A stretch of DNA of 13,217 nucleotides from Alcaligenaceae bacterium. GTDB lineage: Bacteria; Pseudomonadota; Gammaproteobacteria; Burkholderiales; Burkholderiaceae_B. The notes beneath the pieces are model-generated. The model saw only the letters and a program-made list of their open reading frames with translations. It was not told the DNA's origin and did no database searches. The stretch spans positions 1 through 13,217 of the forward strand of contig JAAZGT010000028.1 of the NCBI GenBank assembly GCA_012511095.1. Reading direction: 5' to 3'. Both the position numbers and the translations under genes were made by a program. This document shows positions 1-7,695 of the stretch, one piece after another (within the stretch, counting starts at the first letter, position 1; the number at the start of each line of letters is the position of its first letter).

Positions 1-242
1 GGCATTGGCGGACGATTGGCTTTATACTCTTTATAAATATCGTCTCTAAAGGTCTTACCCTTAGCATCAAATACACAAGCCATATAATCGGGATTATAAT
101 CTTGGTTTATTTTGCGCATCATGTTCATAACGCCATAAAGAGCGCCTGTGGGATCTCCCAAGGCATTTCTTAAATTTGGCATAGCAAAAAATGCACGATA
201 TAAATAACTTGAGCCATCCACAAGTAATAAGGTTTTTTTCAT
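1..242 (-). CDS. polA: DNA polymerase I, N-terminal part (5'-nuclease domain), cut by window edge
   Basis: Reading the minus strand from 242 gives 80 codons that run off the window edge. The peptide begins MKKTLLLVDGSSYLYRAFFA and later contains VFDAKGKTFRDD and a NRPPMP segment. This is the highly conserved opening of bacterial DNA polymerase I, the enzyme that removes RNA primers and fills gaps during replication and repair. The part seen is the start of the FEN-like 5'-3' exonuclease domain; Asp9 (LVDG) and Asp59 (VFDA) are the family's metal-ligand acidic positions. The ATG at 242-240 is the natural start because the family's conserved sequence begins almost at once after it. The gene is divergent from the LOG-family gene and its start codon overlaps that gene's start codon. 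A GGTGG lies three bases upstream of the ATG, a poorly spaced ribosome site. Identity is near certain; the exonuclease remainder and polymerase domains are outside the window. Confidence 0.95.
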   Translation of the reverse strand, partial: MKKTLLLVDGSSYLYRAFFAMPNLRNALGDPTGALYGVMNMMRKINQDYNPDYMACVFDAKGKTFRDDIYKEYKANRPPM

Positions 243-1008
243 GTCCACCAGTAAAGAAAAATTAACTGCAAATTCTGATCTTACAGTAGAAGATAAAGCT
301 GAACAGGCTAAACGCGTTAGTCACACAGAAATGAAGCAAGTAGAAGCATCCAAGGCGAAAACCATTCAAGGTCAGCTCTCGGAAATCTCAAAAGAACTAG
401 CGACTGCAGCGGAACACCTAATTCACCTTAATAAAGCGGTGAGCATTTTTGGTAGTGCTCGCGCGCCTAGAGATTCTTTTTACTATAACAAAACAATAGA
501 AATCAGTAAATTACTTGCCCAACAAGGCTTTAGCATTATTTCTGGCGGTGGCCCTGGCATTATGGAAGCCGCCAATAAAGGCTCCTTTGAAGCGGGCGGC
601 CATAGCGTGGGTTTAAATATTAAATTACCCAATGAGCAACATGACAATCCTTATCAATCTGACAGCATTTATTTTAAGTACTTCGTCTCGCGCAAAACGA
701 CGTTCTTTATGAATAGCTCGGGATACATCATGATGCCGGGCGGTTTTGGCACCATGGATGAGGTCTTTGAGACCCTCACTCTTATACAAACAGGCAAGGC
801 CCATCGCGCTCCCATCGTTTTTGTGGGTAGTGAGTTTTGGTCTGGACTAGTTGATTGGATTAAAGAGCAGTTAATTGGTTGTGGTTATATTTCTGCTCAC
901 GATATGGATCTCTTTATTATTGAAGATGATCCTAAGAAAATCGTTGCCTATATCACAGCAAAATATGACGAGTATTGTTTAAGCTCTGATTGCTTTGGCT
1001 TAAGATAA
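241..1008 (+). CDS. LOG-family protein (TIGR00730 type), putative nucleoside 5'-monophosphate phosphoribohydrolase
   Basis: The 255-residue protein has the LOG/'lysine decarboxylase-like' Rossmann fold: AVSIFGSAR at residues 66-74, SGGGPGIMEAAN at 101-112, SRK at 150-152 and the diagnostic PGGFGTMDE at 166-174. Family members cleave the N-glycosidic bond of nucleoside 5'-monophosphates (cytokinin riboside monophosphates in plants, AMP-like nucleotides in bacteria); the old name lysine decarboxylase is a misannotation. The protein is probably cytosolic. Residues 1-62 are a charged, Lys/Glu-rich extension with no recognisable motif. The start at 241 shares its CATG with the polA start, and an AAGG lies about 8 nt upstream; the next in-frame Met is codon 31 (position 331), which would still leave the whole domain intact, so the true start is uncertain. 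A 9-bp tandem duplication (TAATTTCTA, 1006-1023) includes the stop codon. The exact substrate cannot be read from sequence. Confidence 0.88.
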   Translation: MSTSKEKLTANSDLTVEDKAEQAKRVSHTEMKQVEASKAKTIQGQLSEISKELATAAEHLIHLNKAVSIFGSARAPRDSFYYNKTIEISKLLAQQGFSIISGGGPGIMEAANKGSFEAGGHSVGLNIKLPNEQHDNPYQSDSIYFKYFVSRKTTFFMNSSGYIMMPGGFGTMDEVFETLTLIQTGKAHRAPIVFVGSEFWSGLVDWIKEQLIGCGYISAHDMDLFIIEDDPKKIVAYITAKYDEYCLSSDCFGLR

Positions 1009-1031
1009 TTTCTATAATTTCTATAAATAAA

Positions 1032-1069
1032 AAATGACGCCCCACTATTAATTAGTTGGTGCGTCATTT
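1032..1069. terminator. Bidirectional rho-independent terminator between convergent genes
   Basis: AAATGACGC (1032-1040) pairs perfectly with GCGTCATTT (1061-1069), and the intervening bases can add an inner stem (CCA/TGG and CTA/TAG with a bulge). On the minus strand the stem is followed directly by a T-rich tract (TTTATTTATAG). On the plus strand a TTTTT occurs a few bases further on, at 1077-1081. It lies just after the LOG gene stop and just after the stop of the opposing lipoprotein gene, so it can serve both. Confidence 0.75.
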
Positions 1070-1073
1070 AACC

Positions 1074-1427
1074 CTATTTTTGAGTTTGTTCGAGGTTATC
1101 CTCTTGCTCTTTTGCTGGTGGTCTGCAAGTCAAGTGCACTGATTGCGCCTTAACATTAGTTTTTCTAAGTTCAGCTTTAAGCTGTTCACTAATATACTTT
1201 TCTCGACGCACATCAATTTCAACTACCTCACCCTCATACTCATCGCAGGCCTTTTTTAGGCGCTCTATACAAATTGCCACATCCACTTCTACACAAGTGG
1301 CCTCAAAATGCACATCGCCCTCGGTATACATTGGTTTGGTTTTACAAGCGCTAAGAGCTAGCATCACAGTTAAGCATAAAGAGAGCAAATACAACGTTGG
1401 AGTGGAGTGAGATTTCATAGCTTTCAT
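1074..1427 (-). CDS. Small predicted lipoprotein of unknown function, four mature-domain cysteines
   Basis: The 117-residue product starts with a basic n-region, a hydrophobic stretch (about residues 11-26) and a lipobox LSAC at 25-28, so it should be cleaved before Cys28, lipidated and anchored in a membrane, with its mature part in the periplasm. The mature part is ~90 residues with Cys45, Cys53, Cys61 and Cys101, which could form two disulfides, and a charged C-terminal tail. It has two possible starts, Met1 (1427) and Met4 (1418); neither has a clear Shine-Dalgarno. I do not recognise the family and assign no function. The gene stands alone between the terminator at 1032-1069 and the divergent leuS. 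It is likely a real gene because of the clean signal peptide, the well-placed terminator and the shared divergent promoter region. Confidence 0.72.
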   Translation of the reverse strand: MKAMKSHSTPTLYLLSLCLTVMLALSACKTKPMYTEGDVHFEATCVEVDVAICIERLKKACDEYEGEVVEIDVRREKYISEQLKAELRKTNVKAQSVHLTCRPPAKEQEDNLEQTQK

Positions 1428-1478
1428 ATTGATTGGTTTAGCCTTAGCTTATTGATTAGTTTTAAAGGCAATAGGGGT

Positions 1479-1566
1479 TATAATGGAGTGTTTATATTTA
1501 AGAGCAAAAAGTGATCTTAAAAAAACTCTAAGTATTGACACTTTTAGGTTCCTAAGTAATTCTAAT
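1479..1566. promoter_or_regulatory. Candidate promoter region for leuS (and possibly the divergent lipoprotein gene)
   Basis: The 170-bp AT-rich region 1428-1597 separates the divergent lipoprotein and leuS genes and must hold their promoters. On the plus strand a perfect TTGACA sits at 1535-1540; the best -10-like hexamer after it is TCTAAT at 1561-1566 (5 of 6), but the spacer is 20 bp, longer than usual. A perfect TATAAT lies at 1479-1484 with only a weak -35; the overlapping TATAAC on the minus strand could serve the lipoprotein gene. A direct repeat CTAAGTA at 1528-1534 and 1552-1558 brackets the -35 element. leuS itself has AGAAG at 1586-1590, seven bases before its ATG. Which element is used cannot be decided from sequence. 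Confidence 0.35.
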
Positions 1567-1597
1567 TTTTATCACTATTATCTTTAGAAGTCTATCT

Positions 1598-4261
1598 ATG
1601 CAAGAACAATATCATGCTTCTGCTATTGAAAAAGAAGCGCAGAACTTTTGGCAAGAACAAGATGTATACCGTGTCGTAGAAGGCGCCAAAAACGCTGCTG
1701 GCGAGGAAAAACCAAAATACTACGCTTGCTCCATGTTGCCTTATCCAAGCGGCAAACTACATATGGGCCACGTCAGAAACTACACAATCAATGACGTGAT
1801 GGCACGCCAACTCCGCATGCGTGGCTATAACGTATTAATGCCAATGGGTTGGGATGCCTTTGGTATGCCTGCCGAAAACGCGGCCATTAACTCTAAGGTG
1901 CCGCCTGCAAAGTGGACTTACGACAACATTGCTTATATGAAAAAGCAAATGCAAGCCATGGGCTTGGCCATCGACTGGTCACGCGAAATGTGCGCTTGCG
2001 ACCCAGAGTATTACCGCTGGAACCAATGGCTATTTTTAAAAATGCTAGAAAAAGGCATTGCTTACCGTAAAACACAGGTAGTTAACTGGGACCCTGTCGA
2101 CCAAACAGTACTAGCTAATGAGCAAGTAATTGACGGTCGTGGCTGGCGTTCAGGTGCACTCGTTGAAAAACGCGAAATCCCTGGTTACTACTTACGTATT
2201 ACCGATTACGCCGAGGAATTACTCGATTACACCAAAAACCACTTAACTGGTTGGCCAGAGCGTGTACGCTTAATGCAGGAAAACTGGATTGGTCGTAGCG
2301 AGGGTGTACGTTTTGCCTTTACTCACAACATTCGTAACGAGCAAGACGAGCTTATTCAAGACGGTCGCATGTATGTATTTACTACACGTGCCGACACAAT
2401 TATGGGTGTGACCTTCTGTGCAGTTGCCCCTGAGCACCCACTAGCAACTGAGGCTGCACGTCGCTGTAACAAAGTCGCTACCTTTATCGAAGAAGCAATC
2501 AAAGGTGGTACTAGCGAGGCTGATTTAGCCACCAAAGACAAAGAAGGTATTCCTACGGGTCTTACAGTGACCCACCCTATTACAGGTCAAGAAATTGATG
2601 TTTGGGTTGGTAACTACGTCTTAATGAGCTACGGTGACGGCGCAGTTATGGCCGTACCAGGTCACGATGAGCGCGACTTTGAGTTTGCCTTAAAGTACAA
2701 CTTAAAAATCACTCAAGTTATCGATGTTAAGGGTCAAGAGTACTCTGATCAAGAGTGGCAAGATTGGTACGCTGAAAAAGAAGGCGCTAAACTAATTAAC
2801 TCGGGTGAATACGATGGTTTAAGTCCAGCAGAAGCCGTTGATAAGATTGCCGAATTCATGGTCGAAAAAGGTCTAGGTGAGAAAAAGGTAACCTGGCGTA
2901 TCCGCGACTGGGGTATTTCTCGTCAGCGCTATTGGGGTACACCAATTCCTATTATTCACTGTGAATCGTGTGGCCCAGTACCAGTGCCTGAAAAGGATTT
3001 ACCGGTTGTTTTACCAGAGCATTTAATTCCAGATGGTAGTGGTAACCCACTCAACAAATGTGAGGAATTCCTTAATGTGTCTTGTCCTTCGTGTGGTGGC
3101 GATGCACGCCGTGAAACTGACACCATGGATACCTTCGTTGACTCATCTTGGTACTTTATGCGTTATGCCTCAGCTAATAACAACGAAGCGATGGTTGATG
3201 AGCGCAATAACTACTGGATGCCAATGGACCAATACATTGGTGGTATTGAGCACGCAGTAATGCACTTACTTTATGCTCGCTTCTGGACCAAAGCCATGCG
3301 CGATATGGGCCTTCTCAATTATGACGAGCCATTTGTGAAGCTACTATGTCAAGGTATGGTATTAAACCACATCTACTACCGACGTAATGAGCTAGGTGGT
3401 CTAGAGTACTTTGCACCAAGCGATGTAGAAAATGTTTACGATGACAAGGGCAATATTATCAGCGCCAAATTAAAGAGCGATGGCTCTGAGATTCAATACG
3501 ATGGTATTGGTACCATGTCTAAATCCAAAAACAATGGTATTGACCCACAGCAGTTAATCGACGACATGGGTGCTGATACGGCGCGCCTATTTGTGATGTT
3601 CACTAGCCCTCCAGAGCAAACTCTCGAATGGTCTGGTAGTGGTGTGGACGGCTCAAACCGATTCTTACGTCGCTTATGGAATTACTGCTTTAAGCATCAG
3701 GATCAAATCCGCAAGGGTCAAGATAACTTTGATTGGGCTGCTCAAGAAAATCTCGATCAAGCGATTAAGGATTTACGCCTCGAAACCCACGCATTATTAA
3801 AGCAAGCCGATTACGATTACACGCGTATTCAGTACAACACTGTTGTATCTGCCAATATGAAGTTATTAAACGTACTCGAAGCGGCTAAACTACCTGATAA
3901 TGACTTATCCAACCATGCAATTCGTGAGTCCGTCTCAATTATGTTGCGTATGCTCTACCCTGTGGTGCCACATATTACATGGCATATTTGGCGTGAGCTT
4001 GGTTTAGTTGAGTCTTATGGTGACTTATTAGATGCAGCTTGGCCTACGGTTGATGAGGCGGCACTAGTGGCTGATGAGATCGAATTAATGCTACAGGTTA
4101 ATGGTAAGTTACGAGGTTCAATTATGGTCCCTAATGGCGCTGAAAAAGAGCTCATCGAAGAAACAGCTCGTTCTCATGCAGCGATTGAGCGCTTCCTCGA
4201 GGGGCGTCCAGTTAAGCGCGTTATTGTTGTTCCTGGCCGTCTCGTTAATGTGGTTGGATAG
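1598..4261 (+). CDS. leuS: Leucyl-tRNA synthetase
   Basis: This 887-residue class Ia aminoacyl-tRNA synthetase charges tRNA-Leu with leucine in the cytosol. The catalytic Rossmann fold carries the HIGH motif as HMGH (55-58) after PYPSGKL, and the KMSKS loop appears as TMSKS (639-643). The inserted CP1 editing domain lies roughly at 235-430, with the threonine-rich FTTRADTIMG (261-270) and AVPGHDERDFEFA (352-364), which clear mischarged amino acids. A zinc-binding module is indicated by Cys455/Cys458 and Cys496/Cys499. WRIRDWGISRQRYWGTPIP (433-451) is the typical return to the catalytic core, and the C-terminal anticodon-binding and small C-terminal domains follow (MLQVNGKLRG at 831-840). Length is normal to slightly long for the family (usually about 860-880), and all key motifs are intact. 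It is the first gene of the long plus-strand run, five bases ahead of lptE. Confidence 0.98.
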   Translation: MQEQYHASAIEKEAQNFWQEQDVYRVVEGAKNAAGEEKPKYYACSMLPYPSGKLHMGHVRNYTINDVMARQLRMRGYNVLMPMGWDAFGMPAENAAINSKVPPAKWTYDNIAYMKKQMQAMGLAIDWSREMCACDPEYYRWNQWLFLKMLEKGIAYRKTQVVNWDPVDQTVLANEQVIDGRGWRSGALVEKREIPGYYLRITDYAEELLDYTKNHLTGWPERVRLMQENWIGRSEGVRFAFTHNIRNEQDELIQDGRMYVFTTRADTIMGVTFCAVAPEHPLATEAARRCNKVATFIEEAIKGGTSEADLATKDKEGIPTGLTVTHPITGQEIDVWVGNYVLMSYGDGAVMAVPGHDERDFEFALKYNLKITQVIDVKGQEYSDQEWQDWYAEKEGAKLINSGEYDGLSPAEAVDKIAEFMVEKGLGEKKVTWRIRDWGISRQRYWGTPIPIIHCESCGPVPVPEKDLPVVLPEHLIPDGSGNPLNKCEEFLNVSCPSCGGDARRETDTMDTFVDSSWYFMRYASANNNEAMVDERNNYWMPMDQYIGGIEHAVMHLLYARFWTKAMRDMGLLNYDEPFVKLLCQGMVLNHIYYRRNELGGLEYFAPSDVENVYDDKGNIISAKLKSDGSEIQYDGIGTMSKSKNNGIDPQQLIDDMGADTARLFVMFTSPPEQTLEWSGSGVDGSNRFLRRLWNYCFKHQDQIRKGQDNFDWAAQENLDQAIKDLRLETHALLKQADYDYTRIQYNTVVSANMKLLNVLEAAKLPDNDLSNHAIRESVSIMLRMLYPVVPHITWHIWRELGLVESYGDLLDAAWPTVDEAALVADEIELMLQVNGKLRGSIMVPNGAEKELIEETARSHAAIERFLEGRPVKRVIVVPGRLVNVVG

Positions 4262-4266
4262 AGATT

Positions 4267-4833
4267 ATGATTAATAAGGCATCTCATTTGCGTCCTAGTG
4301 CTGCAGTAGTTAATTTTAAGAAATACAGTTTCTTTTTTTTAATTTTGCTAGTGGCACTAAGCTTAGCTGCTTGTGGCTTTAAATTACGTGGTGCTTCACC
4401 ATTGCCATTTAACAGCCTATATACCAACATTAGCAGTCAAAGCGCCTTTGGTATACAAATAATTCGCGGTATTAGAGCCAATTCACCTCATACTGCCATT
4501 GTTAATGATCCCAATGAGGCCGAGGTTCGTTTGATTCAAATCAGCTCTCGTCGCACACGTAAGGAGATGTCCTTAGATGTTAATGGTAAGGTAGAGGAAT
4601 ACGAATTAGGCTTATACATTAGCTTTACCTTGGTTGATAACGAGGGTAATGCTTTACTAGAGCCAACCACCCTCTCCAACTTACGTTTATTACCTTATGA
4701 TGAAAATGATTCAGCGGCAAAGGCAGCAGAGATGGAGCAGCTTTATGCCGATATGGAACGTCATATTGCTAATGCCATGCTGCAACGAATTACTGCTGAT
4801 GAGGTAATTCATCGCTATCGTCAATTTCATTAA
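4267..4833 (+). CDS. lptE: LPS-assembly lipoprotein LptE
   Basis: LptE plugs the LptD beta-barrel in the outer membrane and helps deliver lipopolysaccharide to the cell surface. The 188-residue protein has a hydrophobic signal segment (about 21-34), a lipobox LAAC at 33-36 and, immediately after the lipidated Cys36, GFKLRG (37-42), the hallmark of LptE/RlpB. The remainder fits the short alpha/beta LptE fold, with RRTRKEMSLDVNGKVEEYEL-type strands and a final helix. It starts 5 nt after the leuS stop, with a purine-rich GGATAGAG in the leuS tail as likely ribosome site, so it is probably translationally coupled; holA follows after 9 nt. The leuS-lptE-holA order is common in Proteobacteria and supports the call. 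Confidence 0.93.
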   Translation: MINKASHLRPSAAVVNFKKYSFFFLILLVALSLAACGFKLRGASPLPFNSLYTNISSQSAFGIQIIRGIRANSPHTAIVNDPNEAEVRLIQISSRRTRKEMSLDVNGKVEEYELGLYISFTLVDNEGNALLEPTTLSNLRLLPYDENDSAAKAAEMEQLYADMERHIANAMLQRITADEVIHRYRQFH

Positions 4834-4842
4834 CATCAATTA

Positions 4843-5877
4843 ATGGCTAATTTCAATCCTGATCGCATCGACTTCAAACAAGAGCCCTCTCCTCTCTACC
4901 TTATTGAGGGGGATGAGCTCTTGTTGAGAATCGAGGCAGTAGACACGCTGAGAAAATGGGCTTTAGAACACGACTATAGTGAGCGCAGCTCCCTCAGTTT
5001 AAGCGCTACCGATGATTGGGATGTGATTGAAGAGTTCACTCAAAGCCTTTCTTTATTTTCAGAGCGCAAACTTTTAGAGCTTGTCATTCCAACAGGCAGA
5101 CCAGGTCGCAAAGGTAGTGACGCTTTGACGCGATTAGCCGAGCACGTACAACAAGGGCAACTAGTAGACACTATCGTCATCATTAGTTTGCCAAAACTTG
5201 ATTACCAAACGGCCAGAGCCAAATGGTGGACTACACTCAAGTCCACGGCTCAATACTATGAGTTGCCGGTCATACAACGCGAGCAATTGCCAAACTGGAT
5301 TAATCAACGCTTAAAACGGCAACAACAATCCGTCGATAGAGACACTCTCAACTGGATTGTTGATAAGGTTGAGGGAAATTTATTTGCCGCTCACCAAGAG
5401 ATTATTAAACTGGGCCTAATGTACCCACAAGGTGAAATCACCTTCGATGACATTCAACAAGCGATTCAAGATGTTGCGCGCTATGATGTGATGTCATTAA
5501 CTACCGCTATGCTAAGTGGTGATGCACAGCGCACCCGACGGATTCTTGAAGGTCTTGAGGCCGAGGGTGAAGCTCTGCCGCCAGTGCTTGGTTTTATGAT
5601 GGTCGATATACGTAATCTTTATAATTTAGCCATCGCGCGTCATAATGGCCTGAACCCTTCGGGACAGCTAAAAGCCTTACGTATTTGGGGGCCAAAAGCC
5701 AATTTGATTTTACAGGCTCTCGACCGCCTTAGCCTAATGCACATAATGGGTATTATTCAACACGCTCACGATGTCGATCGCATCCTTAAAGGCATCCCCG
5801 TTGAGGGACGTTTGAATAATCCATGGCAAGAATTATTACGATTAAGTCTCAAAATTGTAGATCCCAACGTAGTTTAG
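4843..5877 (+). CDS. holA: DNA polymerase III subunit delta
   Basis: The delta subunit is the 'wrench' of the clamp-loader complex that opens the beta sliding clamp and loads it onto primed DNA. The 344-residue product has the expected length. Near the N terminus it shows LYLIEGDELLLRIEAVDTLR (18-37), the family's conserved opening of the AAA+-like domain that carries the clamp-binding region. The middle has a helical lid region with the family-typical ARYDVMSLTTAMLSGD (209-224), and the C-terminal collar domain is helical (ending NNPWQELLRLSL). Like other delta subunits it has no intact Walker ATPase motif, which is normal. It begins 9 nt after lptE, has no strong ribosome site, and is probably coupled to it. 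Confidence 0.93.
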   Translation: MANFNPDRIDFKQEPSPLYLIEGDELLLRIEAVDTLRKWALEHDYSERSSLSLSATDDWDVIEEFTQSLSLFSERKLLELVIPTGRPGRKGSDALTRLAEHVQQGQLVDTIVIISLPKLDYQTARAKWWTTLKSTAQYYELPVIQREQLPNWINQRLKRQQQSVDRDTLNWIVDKVEGNLFAAHQEIIKLGLMYPQGEITFDDIQQAIQDVARYDVMSLTTAMLSGDAQRTRRILEGLEAEGEALPPVLGFMMVDIRNLYNLAIARHNGLNPSGQLKALRIWGPKANLILQALDRLSLMHIMGIIQHAHDVDRILKGIPVEGRLNNPWQELLRLSLKIVDPNVV

Positions 5878-5924
5878 GAATTACGACTTAATAATTTAAA
5901 CTTATTCACTGTTTTAACATCGTC

Positions 5925-7241
5925 ATGAATACACAATCTACACTTTCATCAGAATTATCCATTCAGGATTATTTGCGTCAACTCGGTAGACAGGCTCGCG
6001 AAGCGTCTCGCGAACTAATGCGCACCAGCGATCAACAAAAATCAGCTGCCTTAGTTACTTTGGCCGATTTAATCAATGAAAACAAAGCCTTTCTACTTAC
6101 AGAAAATGCTAAAGATTTAGAAAATGCCAAAGAAAACAACTTAGATGCCCCGCTACTTGATCGTCTAACCTTAACTGACAAGTACTTAGACATTATGCAA
6201 ACGGGTTTACGTCAAATCGCTGCAATGCCCAACCCAGTTGGCTCATTATCTGCTACTGCGGTTCGTCCTAATGGTATGAAAGTTGCACAAATGCGTGTAC
6301 CTATTGGTGTCATTGGCATTATTTACGAGTCACGCCCTAATGTAACGGTTGATGCAGCTGCGCTGTGCCTGAAATCAGGTAATGCGTGTATTTTACGTGG
6401 CGGTAGTGAGGCTTTTTACTCTAACCAAGCTTTTGCAAAGTTAATTTCAGAAAGCCTAGAGGCAAACGGTCTTCATAAACATGCGGTTCAAGTGATTGAA
6501 ACCACTGACCGTGCTGCAGTTGGCGAATTAATTCGCTTAACCGAATTTGTTGATGTGATTATTCCACGCGGTGGTAAATCATTACTCGCCCGCCTAGCGG
6601 ATGAGGCACGAGTACCAATGATTATGCACTTAGACGGTAATTGTCATATGTACATTGATGAGTTTGCTAATGAAGACATGGCCATTGAGATGGCTTTTCA
6701 TGCCAAAACACACCGTTATGGTATTTGTGGCTCACTAGAAACTTTATTAGTCCACAAAGACTTGGCCGACAAGGTATTAGCTAAGCTTGGCAAACGCTTC
6801 TTAGAGCATGGCGATGAAATGCGCGTCTGCCCTGAAACCAAGGCAATTCTTGAGGCTGCAGGTTTACAATCCACCAATAAAACAGCGATTAAAGACGCTA
6901 CCGAAGAAGACTGGGAAACAGAGTTCCTAGCCCCTATTATTGCTATTCGCTTAGTTGAGTCGATTGATGAGGCAATTGCCCATATTACTCAATACGGTTC
7001 TGGCCACACCGAGTCTATTATTACTGACAATATTGAGCGCGCTGAGCAGTTCCAGCTTTGGGTAGACTCAAGCTCTGTGTATGTTAACTTACCGACCATT
7101 TTTGCCGATGGTTTTGAATATGGTTTAGGAGCGGAAATCGGCATTTCTACCAACCGCCTACACGCCCGTGGCCCTGTGGGCTTAGAGGGTTTAACCACCT
7201 ATAAATGGGTGTTAAATGGTCATGGTCAAAAGCGTGGCTAA
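5925..7241 (+). CDS. proA: Gamma-glutamyl phosphate reductase (glutamate-5-semialdehyde dehydrogenase)
   Basis: ProA makes the second step of proline synthesis, reducing gamma-glutamyl phosphate to glutamate semialdehyde with NADPH in the cytosol. The 438-residue length is typical. The nucleotide-binding domain contains GVIGIIYESRPNVTVDAAAL (128-147) and LKSGNACILRGGSEA (149-163), the ProA signature region. The catalytic thiol is Cys268 in RYGICGSLETLLV; the residue after it is Gly, where relatives I recall usually have Asn. The C-terminal part has GPVGLEGLTTYKW (416-428) and ends with GHGQKRG. The partner kinase gene proB is not in this window, so the two are not adjacent downstream. It lies 47 nt after holA, with no obvious promoter or terminator between, and has no clear Shine-Dalgarno (upstream AACATCGTC). 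Confidence 0.95.
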   Translation: MNTQSTLSSELSIQDYLRQLGRQAREASRELMRTSDQQKSAALVTLADLINENKAFLLTENAKDLENAKENNLDAPLLDRLTLTDKYLDIMQTGLRQIAAMPNPVGSLSATAVRPNGMKVAQMRVPIGVIGIIYESRPNVTVDAAALCLKSGNACILRGGSEAFYSNQAFAKLISESLEANGLHKHAVQVIETTDRAAVGELIRLTEFVDVIIPRGGKSLLARLADEARVPMIMHLDGNCHMYIDEFANEDMAIEMAFHAKTHRYGICGSLETLLVHKDLADKVLAKLGKRFLEHGDEMRVCPETKAILEAAGLQSTNKTAIKDATEEDWETEFLAPIIAIRLVESIDEAIAHITQYGSGHTESIITDNIERAEQFQLWVDSSSVYVNLPTIFADGFEYGLGAEIGISTNRLHARGPVGLEGLTTYKWVLNGHGQKRG

Positions 7242-7243
7242 TT

Positions 7244-7248
7244 AAGGA
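7244..7248 (+). promoter_or_regulatory. Ribosome binding site deciding the start of the hemJ-like gene
   Basis: AAGGA lies between the proA stop and two consecutive ATG codons (7252 and 7255). Its spacing is 3 nt to the first and 6 nt to the second, so the second ATG is the better start. Confidence 0.6.
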
Positions 7249-7254
7249 TCGATG

Positions 7255-7677
7255 ATGAGTTACCTGTGGTATAAAGTTCTACATATTGTTTTTTTCTCCT
7301 CTTGGTTTGCGGGCTTATTTTACCTACCGCGCATTTACGTTAATTTAGCGGCCATTGAGGATAAGCGCTCCGAAGGCTACGAGCTACTACTAGGCATGTG
7401 TAAACGCCTATTACGCTTTATGACGATAATCGCTATCGTCAATTTAGTGTTTGGGATTTTATTAGCTGGCAAAATTGGCTGGGGTCACGGCTGGCTACAT
7501 GCTAAATTACTTTTTGTAGGCCTAGTTTTTGCTTATCACTACTCATGTTATGTGATTTACAAACAGTTTGAAAAACGCAGCAATACGCGTGGACATGTTT
7601 TTTATCGCTGGTATAACGAAGCACCCGTGATCTTAATGCTCATCATCGTGTATTTAGTTATTTTCAAACCTTTTTAA
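7255..7677 (+). CDS. hemJ: HemJ-like membrane protein (protoporphyrinogen IX oxidase family; often annotated CopD family)
   Basis: The 140-residue protein (141 if the upstream ATG at 7252 is used) is an integral inner-membrane protein with about four hydrophobic segments. It matches the HemJ/UPF0093 pattern throughout: LHIVFFSSWFAGLFYLPRIY near the N terminus, GWLHAKL in the middle, AYHYSCYV, FYRWYNEAPVI and the terminal IFKPF. HemJ oxidises protoporphyrinogen IX to protoporphyrin IX, the penultimate step of heme synthesis, in bacteria lacking HemG or HemY; the conserved His in the first helix (LHIV) and the later Lys (HAKL) are family landmarks. Beta-proteobacterial members are frequently labelled 'CopD family', so the oxidase activity here is inferred from family. 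It follows proA by 13 nt with a good ribosome site and precedes the rlmL-like gene by 18 nt. Confidence 0.82.
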   Translation: MSYLWYKVLHIVFFSSWFAGLFYLPRIYVNLAAIEDKRSEGYELLLGMCKRLLRFMTIIAIVNLVFGILLAGKIGWGHGWLHAKLLFVGLVFAYHYSCYVIYKQFEKRSNTRGHVFYRWYNEAPVILMLIIVYLVIFKPF

Positions 7678-7695
7678 TGTTGAAAAAAGACCATT

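Noticed and set aside
1491..1597. T-box or other leader riboswitch for leuS
   Set aside because: No specifier loop or T-box sequence is visible; only a weak GTGAT/ATCAC long-range pairing (1511-1515 with 1570-1574), which is expected by chance.
1893..2541. Minus-strand open frames inside leuS (about 60 codons each)
   Set aside because: They lie opposite strongly conserved leuS domains, have no ribosome site and no family resemblance.
3033..3260. Alternative plus-strand frame inside leuS
   Set aside because: Overlaps the zinc-module/catalytic region of leuS, which is clearly the coding frame; the alternative product has no recognisable features.
6989..7198. Minus-strand open frame inside the 3' part of proA
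   Set aside because: Opposite the conserved ProA C-terminal motif; no independent support.
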